The notes beneath the pieces are model-generated. The model had not been told where the DNA came from, did not search any database, and saw only the letters and a list, made by a program, of their open reading frames with translations. 26,983 nucleotides of DNA from Clostridiales bacterium (GTDB lineage Bacteria; Bacillota; Clostridia; Lachnospirales; Lachnospiraceae), in assembly GCA_018369015.1 (NCBI GenBank), contig JAGZDD010000036.1, positions 1 through 26,983 of the forward strand. Direction: 5' to 3'. The translations under genes and the position numbers were made by a program. This document shows, piece after piece, positions 1 through 6,685 of the stretch; within the stretch, counting starts at the first letter, position 1, and the number at the start of each line of letters is the position of its first letter.

Positions 1-318
1 AAAACGCTCCGCTTTGGATCGCACTGCGGCGGAATGGAAGTTGTCGCTTGCGCGACCCGCCGCAGGCGGAGAATCCTGCCAAGCAGGATTCTTTCTTGTT
101 AGAATTTAACATAGCAATCTGGCTGTCAAAAACCTGTGTTTTTTTGCAGAAATCCAGGCAGAGCTTGCAAAAAGATTGCGAAAATTCTCTATGAGGATCT
201 TCGCAGTCATATTCCTATTTGCTAAATTTCAGATAGGCTATTCTAATCAGGGGAACCGCTTGGGCATGCCGGAAGTGACAGCCTTATCTGGCGTTAAAAT
301 CGTCTTTTCCATATCATT
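1..318. other. Gene-free left edge
   Basis: No convincing gene is seen. The short open frames here lack a ribosome binding site and recognisable protein sequence. The stretch is rich in small GC hairpins and contains one terminator-like stem (annotated separately). It probably holds the 3' trailer of a plus-strand gene left of the window plus the 3' trailer of the minus-strand regulator. Confidence 0.5.
70..100 (+). terminator. Rho-independent terminator
   Basis: A perfect 10-bp stem, AGAATCCTGC (70-79) with GCAGGATTCT (83-92), has a 3-nt loop and is followed by TTCTTGTT. It would end a plus-strand transcript entering from outside the window. Confidence 0.6.
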
Positions 319-525
319 TTATATGGCTTCAGGAACATATTCCATAATATCCTGGATCTGACAGTCTAAAATCTGGCAAAGCCGGTTGATGGTTCTCATG
401 GAAACATCTTCATTATTTTTTAACCGGAGTAAAATATAATTTGACATACCATGCTCATTTGTTAACGTGGTCCAGTTTTCGTTTGAATTTTCCAGAGTTT
501 TCCAAAATGGGGAATAGTTAATCAT
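319..525 (-). CDS. Small XRE-type HTH regulator (copy 1)
   Basis: A 68-residue protein that is essentially a single helix-turn-helix domain of the Cro/C1 (XRE) class. It has the pattern of the small clostridial regulators that begin M-I-x-Y-x-P-F-W-x-T-L and end in L-C-x-I-L-x-C-x-I-x-D-I-x-x-Y-V-P. The recognition-helix region is S-N-Y-I-L-L-R-L-K-N-N. The start is well set: AAAGGAGG lies 6 nt before ATG. It is paralogous to the gene at 929-1147: the first 13 residues differ at one position and the C-terminal half is highly similar. No ligand-binding domain is present, so it probably acts as a DNA-binding dimer with unknown targets. No clear terminator follows it. Confidence 0.85.
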   Translation of the reverse strand: MINYSPFWKTLENSNENWTTLTNEHGMSNYILLRLKNNEDVSMRTINRLCQILDCQIQDIMEYVPEAI

Positions 526-660
526 TTATATCCTCCTTTATACGGGTTGGCCATCATTAAGGGTGTCATTGGGATAAAGCGCATATGAATGACCGAATGA
601 CCCTGCTTAAGCCGCAGGCTAGATAATTACAGGGTATTGGTTAAGGTAAGGATAAAGCAT

Positions 661-700
661 ATTCTAATTTTTGAATACCTTCGATATTACGAATATTTTG
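661..700 (-). promoter_or_regulatory. Upstream box shared by both HTH genes (copy 1)
   Basis: Read on the minus strand, it carries TTCGTAAT, four variable bases, AAGGTATT and then a partly matching A/T-rich tail. A very similar block lies at about 1179-1222, directly upstream of the second regulator. The boxes sit at different distances from their genes (about 136 and 32 nt). This could be a shared operator for autoregulation or just residue of the gene duplication; no clean sigma-A promoter was found in it. Confidence 0.35.
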
Positions 701-806
701 AAAGTGCCCTGCATATTAAGCGCCGCAGTATTGCTGCGGCGTAACCGATCCTCAGGTACAGTAATGCCGGTTGTTGCAAGGCTTATACGTTTGCGATGAA
801 AGAAAG

Positions 807-832
807 AGGCTCCCGCGAAAAAGCAGGAGCCT
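807..832 (-). terminator. Terminator of the second HTH gene
   Basis: The arms AGGCTCCCGC (807-816) and GCAGGAGCCT (823-832) pair with one mismatch around a 6-nt loop. On the minus strand the stem is followed by CTTTCTTTC, so it would end the transcript of the regulator at 929-1147. Confidence 0.65.
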
Positions 833-928
833 TAAGTTAAGGTTACAATTCACGCAAAATTACCTACAAACGATATTGTTATGTGAATTGTATCAAGTCG
901 CCAAACGCTTGTTGGCAAGGTTGTATTT

Positions 929-1147
929 TTATAGGGGCTGGTCATCCTCTGAAGGAACATATTGTGCAATGTCTTGAATCTTACAACCTAAAATTCTGCA
1001 TAAATCATTAACTGTTTTCATAGAAATATCCTTGTTATTTTTCAGTCGAGACATTGTGCTGTGAGAAAGTTTATGTCGTGTTGTAAGGGTATACCAATTT
1101 TCGGTTGAATTTTCTAATGTTTTCCAAAACGGAGAATAATCAATCAT
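929..1147 (-). CDS. Small XRE-type HTH regulator (copy 2)
   Basis: A 72-residue single-domain helix-turn-helix protein, paralogue of the one at 319-525. Both share M-I-x-Y-S-P-F-W-K-T-L-E-N, the R-L-K-N-N helix and the C-x-I-Q-D-I-x-x-Y-V-P end. The start at 1147 is preferred because AAGGAG lies 8 nt upstream; the in-frame ATG at 1153 would leave only about 2 nt. It also gives the same N-terminus as copy 1. The recognition region is S-H-S-T-M-S-R-L-K-N-N, different from copy 1, so the two may bind different operators. The gene lies 77 nt downstream of the vanZ-like gene on the same strand and ends in its own terminator at 807-832. Confidence 0.85.
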   Translation of the reverse strand: MIDYSPFWKTLENSTENWYTLTTRHKLSHSTMSRLKNNKDISMKTVNDLCRILGCKIQDIAQYVPSEDDQPL

Positions 1148-1178
1148 ATGCATCGCTCCTTCTATAAAGTAAGCATAA

Positions 1179-1222
1179 GATATAATCCAACTCTTTAATA
1201 CCTTTGTAATTACGAAGATAAT
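1179..1222 (-). promoter_or_regulatory. Upstream box shared by both HTH genes (copy 2)
   Basis: On the minus strand this repeats the TTCGTAAT...AAGGTATT block seen at 661-700 and sits 32-75 nt upstream of the regulator start at 1147. Its right edge reaches the end of the vanZ-like gene (stop at 1225). Confidence 0.35.
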
Positions 1223-1224
1223 TC

Positions 1225-1734
1225 TCACCTTTTTTCCAGCGGTGCAAAGATTGTTTTACGACCGACAAAACAAAAAACTTCGGATACAAGAATACCTGAG
1301 AAAATTCCGATGCTGTCAATAAGGACATCTTTTGGGGTTCCTGTCCTTCCTGAGATAAACGTTTGATGGTATTCATCCCCACAGGCCAAAAGAACGCAAA
1401 TAATCCCCGATACAATGAACAGAATCGCGTGGCGCAGCCCAAAAACAACGTAAAGAGGCAATGTTATTGTAATTGCCAAAATAAAATATTCGGTAATATG
1501 TCCGGCCTTGCGGACATAGAAATGGATTTTGTCCACGTATTGGTTAATCTGTGCATCGCTCCAGTTTTGTTCAAAAACATAATCAACAGTTGTCACAACC
1601 TTTCGGCTGATTTTTAGGCTTAGGTCTGCGGAAACATCGCCGGGCTGCTGTGAAAAATTGAAAATAATAAAAATCATCAGGAGTGCCGGAACAAAGGCCA
1701 GCGGCTTTAAAAGAAATCTTAAAAGTGTTTTCAT
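1225..1734 (-). CDS. VanZ-like membrane protein
   Basis: 169 residues with about four membrane helices and the VanZ family hallmarks. These are F-S-Q-Q near the end of the first helix, R-K-A-G-H-I-T-E-Y in the middle, and a D-E-Y-H-Q-x-F-x-x-G-R-x-G-x-x-x-D-x-x-x-D block before the last helix. VanZ proteins are integral membrane proteins; one confers low-level teicoplanin resistance in VanA elements, but most chromosomal relatives have no proven substrate. The start at 1734 (M-K-T-L-L) is chosen because GGAGG lies 6 nt upstream; the longer frame begins at 1752 without a site. It follows the Lrp-type gene by 21 nt and is probably cotranscribed with it. Confidence 0.85.
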   Translation of the reverse strand: MKTLLRFLLKPLAFVPALLMIFIIFNFSQQPGDVSADLSLKISRKVVTTVDYVFEQNWSDAQINQYVDKIHFYVRKAGHITEYFILAITITLPLYVVFGLRHAILFIVSGIICVLLACGDEYHQTFISGRTGTPKDVLIDSIGIFSGILVSEVFCFVGRKTIFAPLEKR

Positions 1735-1755
1735 AAAAGACCTCCATTTCAAAAG

Positions 1756-2208
1756 CTATACTTCAAAATCCTTATCTGGAATCCGCGCTCCTCTTGGCTC
1801 AACAGGCGTAGAAAATACAATCTGTGTACGGGTATGGCCCCAGTTTTGAAGCTGCCCGATAAAGGCGTCCAGCTCTAAAGTGCTGTGAAAGGCAACCTTA
1901 AGGAGCATACTGTAGTCGCCGGTAATAAAATTACATTCCAGGACATGGGGTTCCTTTTCAATATATTTATAAAATTCCTGTTTTTTGCTGGGCTCCATTG
2001 ATAATTCAATGAACGCTGTAATATGGTATCCCAGGCGGTAGCGGTTGATACTGGCATGAAAGCCAGTAATATAGCCCTGTTTTTCCAGATTTTCAATACG
2101 TGCAGATACGGCGGGCGATGAGAGGAATACCTCAGCAGCTATGGCCTTCACCGGTGTGCGCGCGTTATTTTGAAGAATTTTGAGTATTTTTCTGTCAATA
2201 GAATCCAT
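1756..2208 (-). CDS. Lrp/AsnC family transcriptional regulator
   Basis: 150 residues. Residues 1-60 form the AsnC-type helix-turn-helix (M-D-S-I-D-R-K-I-L-K-I-L, then S-S-P-A-V-S-A-R-I-E-N-L-E-K-Q-G-Y-I). Residues about 65-145 form the RAM ligand-binding domain, including the typical G-D-Y-S-M-L-L-K-V block. The start at 2208 has AAAGGG about 6 nt upstream and gives the canonical family N-terminus; starts further upstream have no site. The gene is divergent from aspA across 252 nt, which makes amino-acid-responsive control of aspA (and of itself) a fair inference. It probably forms an operon with the downstream vanZ-like gene. Confidence 0.9.
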   Translation of the reverse strand: MDSIDRKILKILQNNARTPVKAIAAEVFLSSPAVSARIENLEKQGYITGFHASINRYRLGYHITAFIELSMEPSKKQEFYKYIEKEPHVLECNFITGDYSMLLKVAFHSTLELDAFIGQLQNWGHTRTQIVFSTPVEPRGARIPDKDFEV

Positions 2209-2460
2209 AATTATCCCTTTCTTAAGCATGACTGAATAGGAACGCTCACTTAATAAAATTAAGTTCTCATCCATAATACCATATTAAATTAATTAATGCC
2301 ACTTAATATTTTGAACTTATTTTGAACTGGCTAAGGTGTATTTACTTTATTTGGTATCAATGCTATGCTTCAACTAGAAGAACATAGGGTAACAGTTTAA
2401 AGACATAGCATAAGGGATGAAAAGTTCCTGGATTTTAATATTTTTGGGAGGTAAATGGTG

Positions 2461-3879
2461 ATGAAAACCCGTACAGAATTTGATTCAATCGGAAGCATGG
2501 AGGTTCCCGAAAATGCATACTACGGAGTTCAGTCATTAAGGGCGATGCAAAATTTTCAGATTACAGGAAGAAAACTGCATCCTAAATTTATAGAAAGTCT
2601 TGCCATTATAAAAAAAGCAGCGGCACTGACCAATTATCGTGCCGGACATCTGGAAGCTCAAAGGGCCCATGCGATTATGCGGGCCTGTGATGAAGTTATC
2701 GAAGGAAAACTTCGGGATCAGTTTATTGTGGACGCTATTCAGGGAGGCGCCGGAACGTCGGCGAACATGAATGTCAATGAGGTTATTGCGAACCGGGCTA
2801 TCGAATTTATGCATGGCGATAAAGGAAACTATTCGATTGTACATCCAAACGATCATGTAAATATGGCCCAGTCAACCAATGATGTGATTCCATCTGCAGG
2901 AAAATTAACGGTACTCGCTCTGCTGCCTGGTTTAACGCGGCAATTGGAGGCTCTGGAACAGGCATTGCTGGGGAAGGCAAAAGAATTTGACCATATTTTG
3001 AAAATGGGCCGCACACAGCTCCAGGATGCGGTACCTATGCGTCTGGGCCAGTCCTTTCACGCTTATGCCAGCGTGATTGCCAGAGATATTGAACGGCTAA
3101 AAAAAGTGACGAATGAAATGTATATATTAAATATGGGAGGCACAGCTATTGGCACGGCGATCAATGTCAGTCCGGATTATTTGCACCATATTGTTGATAA
3201 TCTTGCAGATTTGACCGGGTTGCCCCTGATGCAGGCAACGGATTTGATTGACGCCACTCAGAACCTGGATGGCTTTGTCGGTGTGTCAGGTGCTTTAAAA
3301 ACCTGTGCGGTCAATCTTTCTAAAATGTGTAATGACCTTAGGCTTTTATCGAGTGGGCCAAGAACAGGAGTGCATGAAATTAATCTTCCTGCACGGCAAA
3401 ATGGATCATCGATTATGCCGGGAAAAGTAAATCCCGTCATTCCCGAGGTAGTAACACAGGTCGCTTATCTTGTCATTGGTAATGATACGACAATTACGAT
3501 GGCCGCAGAAGCCGGACAGATGGAGCTGAATGCGTTTGAGCCAGTGTTGTTTTTCAATCTTTTTGAATCCATTGACACGATGGCCGGCGCTGTGAATACT
3601 CTCACTAAAAACTGTATTTTGGGGATTACGGCGAATGAGGAGGAGTGTTTGAATTACGTGGAGCACAGTGTGGGAATCTGCACCGCTCTTTGCCCATACA
3701 TTGGTTATAAAAAGGCAGCAGAAATTGCAAAGAAGTCTTTAAATACCGGAATTTCTGTCCGGGAGCTTGTATTGCAGGAAGGTCTTCTTGAGGAGAGCGA
3801 GCTGAACAGCATTTTAGACCCAATGCTTATGACAGAGCAAAATGAAGAAGTGCTTATAAAAGAAAATACAGTTGCTTAA
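2461..3879 (+). CDS. aspA: Aspartate ammonia-lyase
   Basis: About 472 residues, the usual length of aspartase, which converts L-aspartate to fumarate and ammonia in the cytosol. The fumarase/aspartase superfamily signature G-S-S-I-M-P-G-K-V-N-P lies at residues 315-325 and contains the catalytic serine loop. T-N-D-V-I-P-S and G-R-T-Q-L-Q-D-A-V-P motifs lie upstream. The N-terminus (R-T-E-F-D-S-I-G, then A-Y-Y-G-V-Q-S-L-R-A) favours aspartase over fumarase. GGGAGG at 2446-2451 is about 9 nt from ATG 2461; GTG 2458 and ATG 2455 are possible alternatives. It is monocistronic, ends at a strong terminator and faces a divergent Lrp-type gene. Confidence 0.93.
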   Translation: MKTRTEFDSIGSMEVPENAYYGVQSLRAMQNFQITGRKLHPKFIESLAIIKKAAALTNYRAGHLEAQRAHAIMRACDEVIEGKLRDQFIVDAIQGGAGTSANMNVNEVIANRAIEFMHGDKGNYSIVHPNDHVNMAQSTNDVIPSAGKLTVLALLPGLTRQLEALEQALLGKAKEFDHILKMGRTQLQDAVPMRLGQSFHAYASVIARDIERLKKVTNEMYILNMGGTAIGTAINVSPDYLHHIVDNLADLTGLPLMQATDLIDATQNLDGFVGVSGALKTCAVNLSKMCNDLRLLSSGPRTGVHEINLPARQNGSSIMPGKVNPVIPEVVTQVAYLVIGNDTTITMAAEAGQMELNAFEPVLFFNLFESIDTMAGAVNTLTKNCILGITANEEECLNYVEHSVGICTALCPYIGYKKAAEIAKKSLNTGISVRELVLQEGLLEESELNSILDPMLMTEQNEEVLIKENTVA

Positions 3880-3908
3880 GCATAGCGCCGCTGCGGTGCG
3901 AAATATTT

Positions 3909-3959
3909 CCCGAAAGGCTTGAGGGCAGAAGATCTCTTAAGTCTTTCGGGTATTTTTTT
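3909..3959 (+). terminator. aspA terminator
   Basis: CCCGAAAG (3909-3916) pairs with CTTTCGGG (3943-3950), with further pairing of the adjoining CTT/AAG, and is followed by TATTTTTTT. Confidence 0.85.
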
Positions 3960-4223
3960 GCGATGACAGTGCATAACTGTGATGAAAAATTTATTTCTGC
4001 GGGTAGCTTGATGCCCCGTATGCCTATATCGGGGTATTTGACTTTCCCGGGCTTTTGTGAGGAACGTTTACATTGCTTAATATGTTCCCAGACAGGAATT
4101 TGTGGGAATAAATGTAAAATTTGTAAAGAAAAAGAAAAAAATATATAAAGAATTGGTTGACATAATTTTATATGGAATAATCATAGAAAAAATGGGAAAA
4201 TTTGAGAAAAATGTCGAAATATG

Positions 4224-4262
4224 TTTACATAACTAATGTTATCCTTGATTAACAGTTTACAT
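4224..4262. promoter_or_regulatory. TTTACAT repeats, possible Pho-type boxes
   Basis: TTTACAT occurs at 4224-4230 and 4256-4262, 32 nt apart (about three helical turns), with TTAACA at 4249-4254 and another TTTACAT at 4067-4073. Gram-positive PhoP sites are made of TTAACA/TTTACA-like repeats, and the next gene is a phosphate symporter. The spacing does not match the classic 11-bp period exactly, so this is only suggestive. Confidence 0.3.
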
Positions 4263-4280
4263 AAATGGATGAAAATAGGC

Positions 4281-4309
4281 TTGTCAATTAAAAAATTATA
4301 TATTAAAGT
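4281..4309 (+). promoter_or_regulatory. Candidate sigma-A promoter
   Basis: TTGTCA (4281-4286), a 17-nt spacer, and TAAAGT (4304-4309). Transcription would begin just before the large hairpin at 4330-4390. It could drive a leader for the symporter gene about 500 nt downstream, or a short RNA. Confidence 0.45.
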
Positions 4310-4329
4310 ATATATGGGAACAGTTCAGC

Positions 4330-4390
4330 CAGCCAGGAGTGATAGGCCCAAATCGTGTTTACACGATTTTAGGCCTGTCACTCCTGGCTG
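4330..4390. repeat. 61-nt near-perfect hairpin
   Basis: CAGCCAGGAGTGA (4330-4342) pairs perfectly with TCACTCCTGGCTG (4378-4390). The stem continues through AGGCC/GGCCT and, past a small bulge, AAATCGTGT/ACACGATTT to a 2-nt loop. No T-tract follows, so it is not a standard terminator. Confidence 0.75.
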
Positions 4391-4558
4391 AGGGAGCGCT
4401 ATGTTATGAGCAAAGGTAGCCGCGAAGCGGCGGAAAGCGCGTTAGCGCGGTTTTGCGAATGGCGCGGGCTGAATTGCTGCTATATATGGTAACATCACCA
4501 CTTCAGATGAGGCGGGAGGCAGCTATTGTATTTATTTGGCTTAGTACCCGCAAAAATA

Positions 4559-4784
4559 GTAACTATTCAGCCATGTATCTCGGATTCACGCAGCTAACAC
4601 TGTTCGCCGCTGCTATCGCGGCAAAATCCTCGATTTGGGCTGTGCTCTAGTGCTCAATGTCTGAGGATGCCAAAATCTTTCTGTAGGCCAGCTTGCGGTT
4701 TTTGCATCGGTCGGCACAGGATAGACGTCGAGTGGACGTCTTGCGCTAAAGTCTGCCCTCCGCGCCGCATGGCCGAATAGTTAC
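4559..4784. mobile_element. Miniature inverted-repeat element A (IS66-like ends)
   Basis: A 226-bp non-coding element with 17-bp terminal inverted repeats: left GTAACTATTCAGCCATG, right the complement with one mismatch. It is flanked by caaaaata (4551-4558) and cgaaaata (4785-4792), an 8-bp target duplication with one change. A second copy of nearly the same length is at 26138-26365, and the two align end to end with many substitutions. GTAA ends plus 8-bp duplications match what is known of the IS66 family, so an IS66-type transposase probably moved it. It lies 18 nt upstream of the symporter's ribosome binding site, so any upstream promoter must read through it. Confidence 0.82.
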
Positions 4785-4814
4785 CGAAAATAAAAACGAT
4801 GAAGGAGAAAATGT

Positions 4815-6488
4815 ATGAATGCTCTGACGATTGTTATGAGCCTTGGAGGCGGATTAGGCTTATTTCTTTATGGAATGAAGCTTATGAGCGATAGTATTGA
4901 GAAGGTAGCAGGGGCTAAGCTTAGAAGTGTCTTAGAAGTCCTTACAAAAAACAAATTTGCCGGACTGATTGTCGGCGTTATTTTTACAGCGATCATCCAG
5001 TCTTCCAGCGCGACGACAGTGATGGTCGTAAGTTTTGTAAACGCAGGGTTAATGAATCTTTTCCAGGCCGCCGGTGTCATTTATGGCGCCAATATTGGTA
5101 CAACGGTGACATCGCAGCTTGTATCCTTTAATTTATCTGAATATGCGCCGGTTTTTGTTCTTGCTGGTGTCATTATGTTCCTTTTCTTTAAAAAGCCTGC
5201 GGTAAAAAAGGTCGGAGAGGTTGTCGTTGGCTTTGGTATCCTGTTTGTTGGCCTGAGCATGATGTCTTCGTCTATGGAGGTTCTGAAATCGTCGGCAATG
5301 GTGACAGATACGCTGGCATCGCTTACAAATCCATTGCTTGCCGTGCTTGCCGGTTTTATCATTACATCCATTTTGCAAAGCTCATCCGTGACGGTAAGTA
5401 TTGTTCTTTTGATGGCAACTCAGGGGCTATTGGTCCTTCCGGTCTGTTTTTATCTTATTTTAGGATGCAATATCGGTTCATGTACCACAGCCCTTCTTGC
5501 AAGTCTTAGCGGTAAAAAGGATGCAAAGCGCGCAGCGCTGATCCATTTTCTTTTTAATGTTATCGGTACGGCTGTTTTGGCGCTCATCCTCCTTGTCGCT
5601 ATTGGGCCGGTGGAGAATCTGATTTTGAAAATATCAGGCAATGATATTGGAAGAAGCGTTGCTAATGCCCATACGATTTTTAAAGTATTTCAGGTCATTA
5701 TTCTTATGCCTTTTTCCAATTATCTTGTCCGGCTTACTTACTTTTTTGTCAAGGGGGATGATCGCAAGGCAGACAGAGCTGAATTAAAATACATTGGCGA
5801 ACAGTACATTTTGACCCCGGCGACAGCAGTTCCCCAGGTTGTTAAGGAAATTAACCGTATGGGAAAAATCGCGACAGAAAACCTGAATCTGGCTATGGAT
5901 GCTTTGCTTACAGAAAATGAGGAGGAGGCGCAAAGGGTTTTCGAGGTGGAGAAAACCATCGATTTCCTTAACCATGAAATTACCCAATATCTTGTCAGGG
6001 CAAACCAGCTCAGCCTTCCGGTGGATGACCGCAAGCTGCTTGGCGGATTGTTCCATGTTGTCAGCGATATTGAAAGGGTGGGCGATCATGCGGAAAATAT
6101 CGCAGAGGACGCTCATGCTAAAAAAACGCTGAAGCTTGCCTTTAGTGAGGAAGGAAATAAGGAGCTTCGGGAAATGGTAGCCATGGTCGATCAAATTCTT
6201 AGTTTGTCCCTGGATATGTTCCGCAATAATACAAAGGAGCATCTTGAGGAAATTCTTGCCCTGGAAACACAGATTGACGTAAAGGAACGGGAACTGCAAA
6301 ACTCCCATATTGAGCGTCTTAATAACAATAAATGTACAGCCCAGGCGGGAATGATGTTTTCAGATCTGGCATCGAATCTTGAACGGGTAGGCGATCATGC
6401 CACCAATATTGCCTTTTCCATTTTAGACGATGATCCTGAAAGTAATAAAGCTCCTAAAGACCCGTATGAGTGTGGCTATAATACTTAA
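4815..6488 (+). CDS. Na/Pi cotransporter with C-terminal PhoU domain
   Basis: 557 residues. The N-terminal ~310 residues form two inverted membrane repeats, each with the Na/Pi symporter signature: Q-S-S-S-A-T-T near residue 60 and Q-S-S-S-V-T near residue 190, each followed by a G-x-N-I-G motif (G-A-N-I-G-T-T, G-C-N-I-G-S-C). From about residue 340 to 540 is a PhoU-like helical domain with two E-R-V-G-D-H-A motifs, which in PhoU coordinate metal clusters. The family imports phosphate with sodium; the PhoU part is thought to be regulatory. AAGGAG lies about 8 nt before the start. A terminator follows at 6550-6594. Its upstream region is occupied by miniature element A and possible Pho-type boxes. 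Confidence 0.92.
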   Translation: MNALTIVMSLGGGLGLFLYGMKLMSDSIEKVAGAKLRSVLEVLTKNKFAGLIVGVIFTAIIQSSSATTVMVVSFVNAGLMNLFQAAGVIYGANIGTTVTSQLVSFNLSEYAPVFVLAGVIMFLFFKKPAVKKVGEVVVGFGILFVGLSMMSSSMEVLKSSAMVTDTLASLTNPLLAVLAGFIITSILQSSSVTVSIVLLMATQGLLVLPVCFYLILGCNIGSCTTALLASLSGKKDAKRAALIHFLFNVIGTAVLALILLVAIGPVENLILKISGNDIGRSVANAHTIFKVFQVIILMPFSNYLVRLTYFFVKGDDRKADRAELKYIGEQYILTPATAVPQVVKEINRMGKIATENLNLAMDALLTENEEEAQRVFEVEKTIDFLNHEITQYLVRANQLSLPVDDRKLLGGLFHVVSDIERVGDHAENIAEDAHAKKTLKLAFSEEGNKELREMVAMVDQILSLSLDMFRNNTKEHLEEILALETQIDVKERELQNSHIERLNNNKCTAQAGMMFSDLASNLERVGDHATNIAFSILDDDPESNKAPKDPYECGYNT

Positions 6489-6549
6489 CGTTTACTGCAC
6501 AGTTATTATGCTCTCCGGGTTCCATAAATGATGAATTTATGATAGAATA

Positions 6550-6594
6550 GTCACGTAATCTCTTTAAGCAGAGGTACGTGACTTTTTATTTTGA
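6550..6594 (+). terminator. Terminator after the phosphate symporter
   Basis: GTCACGT (6550-6556) pairs with ACGTGAC (6576-6582), with an inner CTCT/AGAG, followed by TTTTTATTTT. A TGATAGAAT sequence at 6542-6550 resembles an extended -10 box; if used, this hairpin would lie in the leader of the next gene and act as an attenuator. Confidence 0.75.
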
Positions 6595-6683
6595 GATCCC
6601 TGATGGCCCCCAAAATGGCCAGGAAAGAGGTAAACCCGCAAGGGGATACCTGATGGCCAAAAAAGTGGCCAGGAAAGAGGTAA
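6595..6683 (+). repeat. Duplicated leader module with hairpin and Shine-Dalgarno
   Basis: Two 39-bp direct repeats (6595-6633 and 6645-6683; 50-nt period, 34 of 39 identical by eye). Each contains a TGGCC...GGCCA stem-loop followed by AGGAAAGAGGTAA. The second copy supplies the ribosome binding site of the methyltransferase at 6686; the first has no start codon at a useful distance. Confidence 0.7.
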
Positions 6684-6685
6684 GG

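Larger units (their letters stand above)
526..928. other. Gene-free stretch between the two HTH paralogues
   Basis: It holds the leader of the copy 1 regulator, a perfect 8-bp GC stem-loop at 721-741 (CGCCGCAG / CTGCGGCG, no T-tract), and the terminator of the copy 2 regulator at 807-832. A box at about 661-700 resembles the upstream region of copy 2. No protein gene is supported. Confidence 0.6.
3960..4814. other. Long gene-free region before the phosphate symporter
   Basis: No credible protein gene; the two open frames here have no ribosome binding site and no family features. Content: an AT-rich block with promoter-like sequence and TTTACAT boxes (4060-4310), a 61-nt hairpin (4330-4390), short GC hairpins (4418-4455), and a 226-bp miniature transposon (4559-4784) ending 18 nt before the symporter's ribosome binding site. 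Confidence 0.7.

Noticed and set aside
176..361. 61-codon plus-strand open frame
   Set aside because: No ribosome binding site, no family features, overlaps the 3' end of the minus-strand regulator.
4453..4650. 65-codon open frame before the symporter
   Set aside because: It runs into miniature element A and has no ribosome binding site; it is a by-product of repeat DNA.
4559..4784. Hidden transposase gene in the miniature elements
   Set aside because: Frames inside both copies are short, differ between copies and show no transposase motif.
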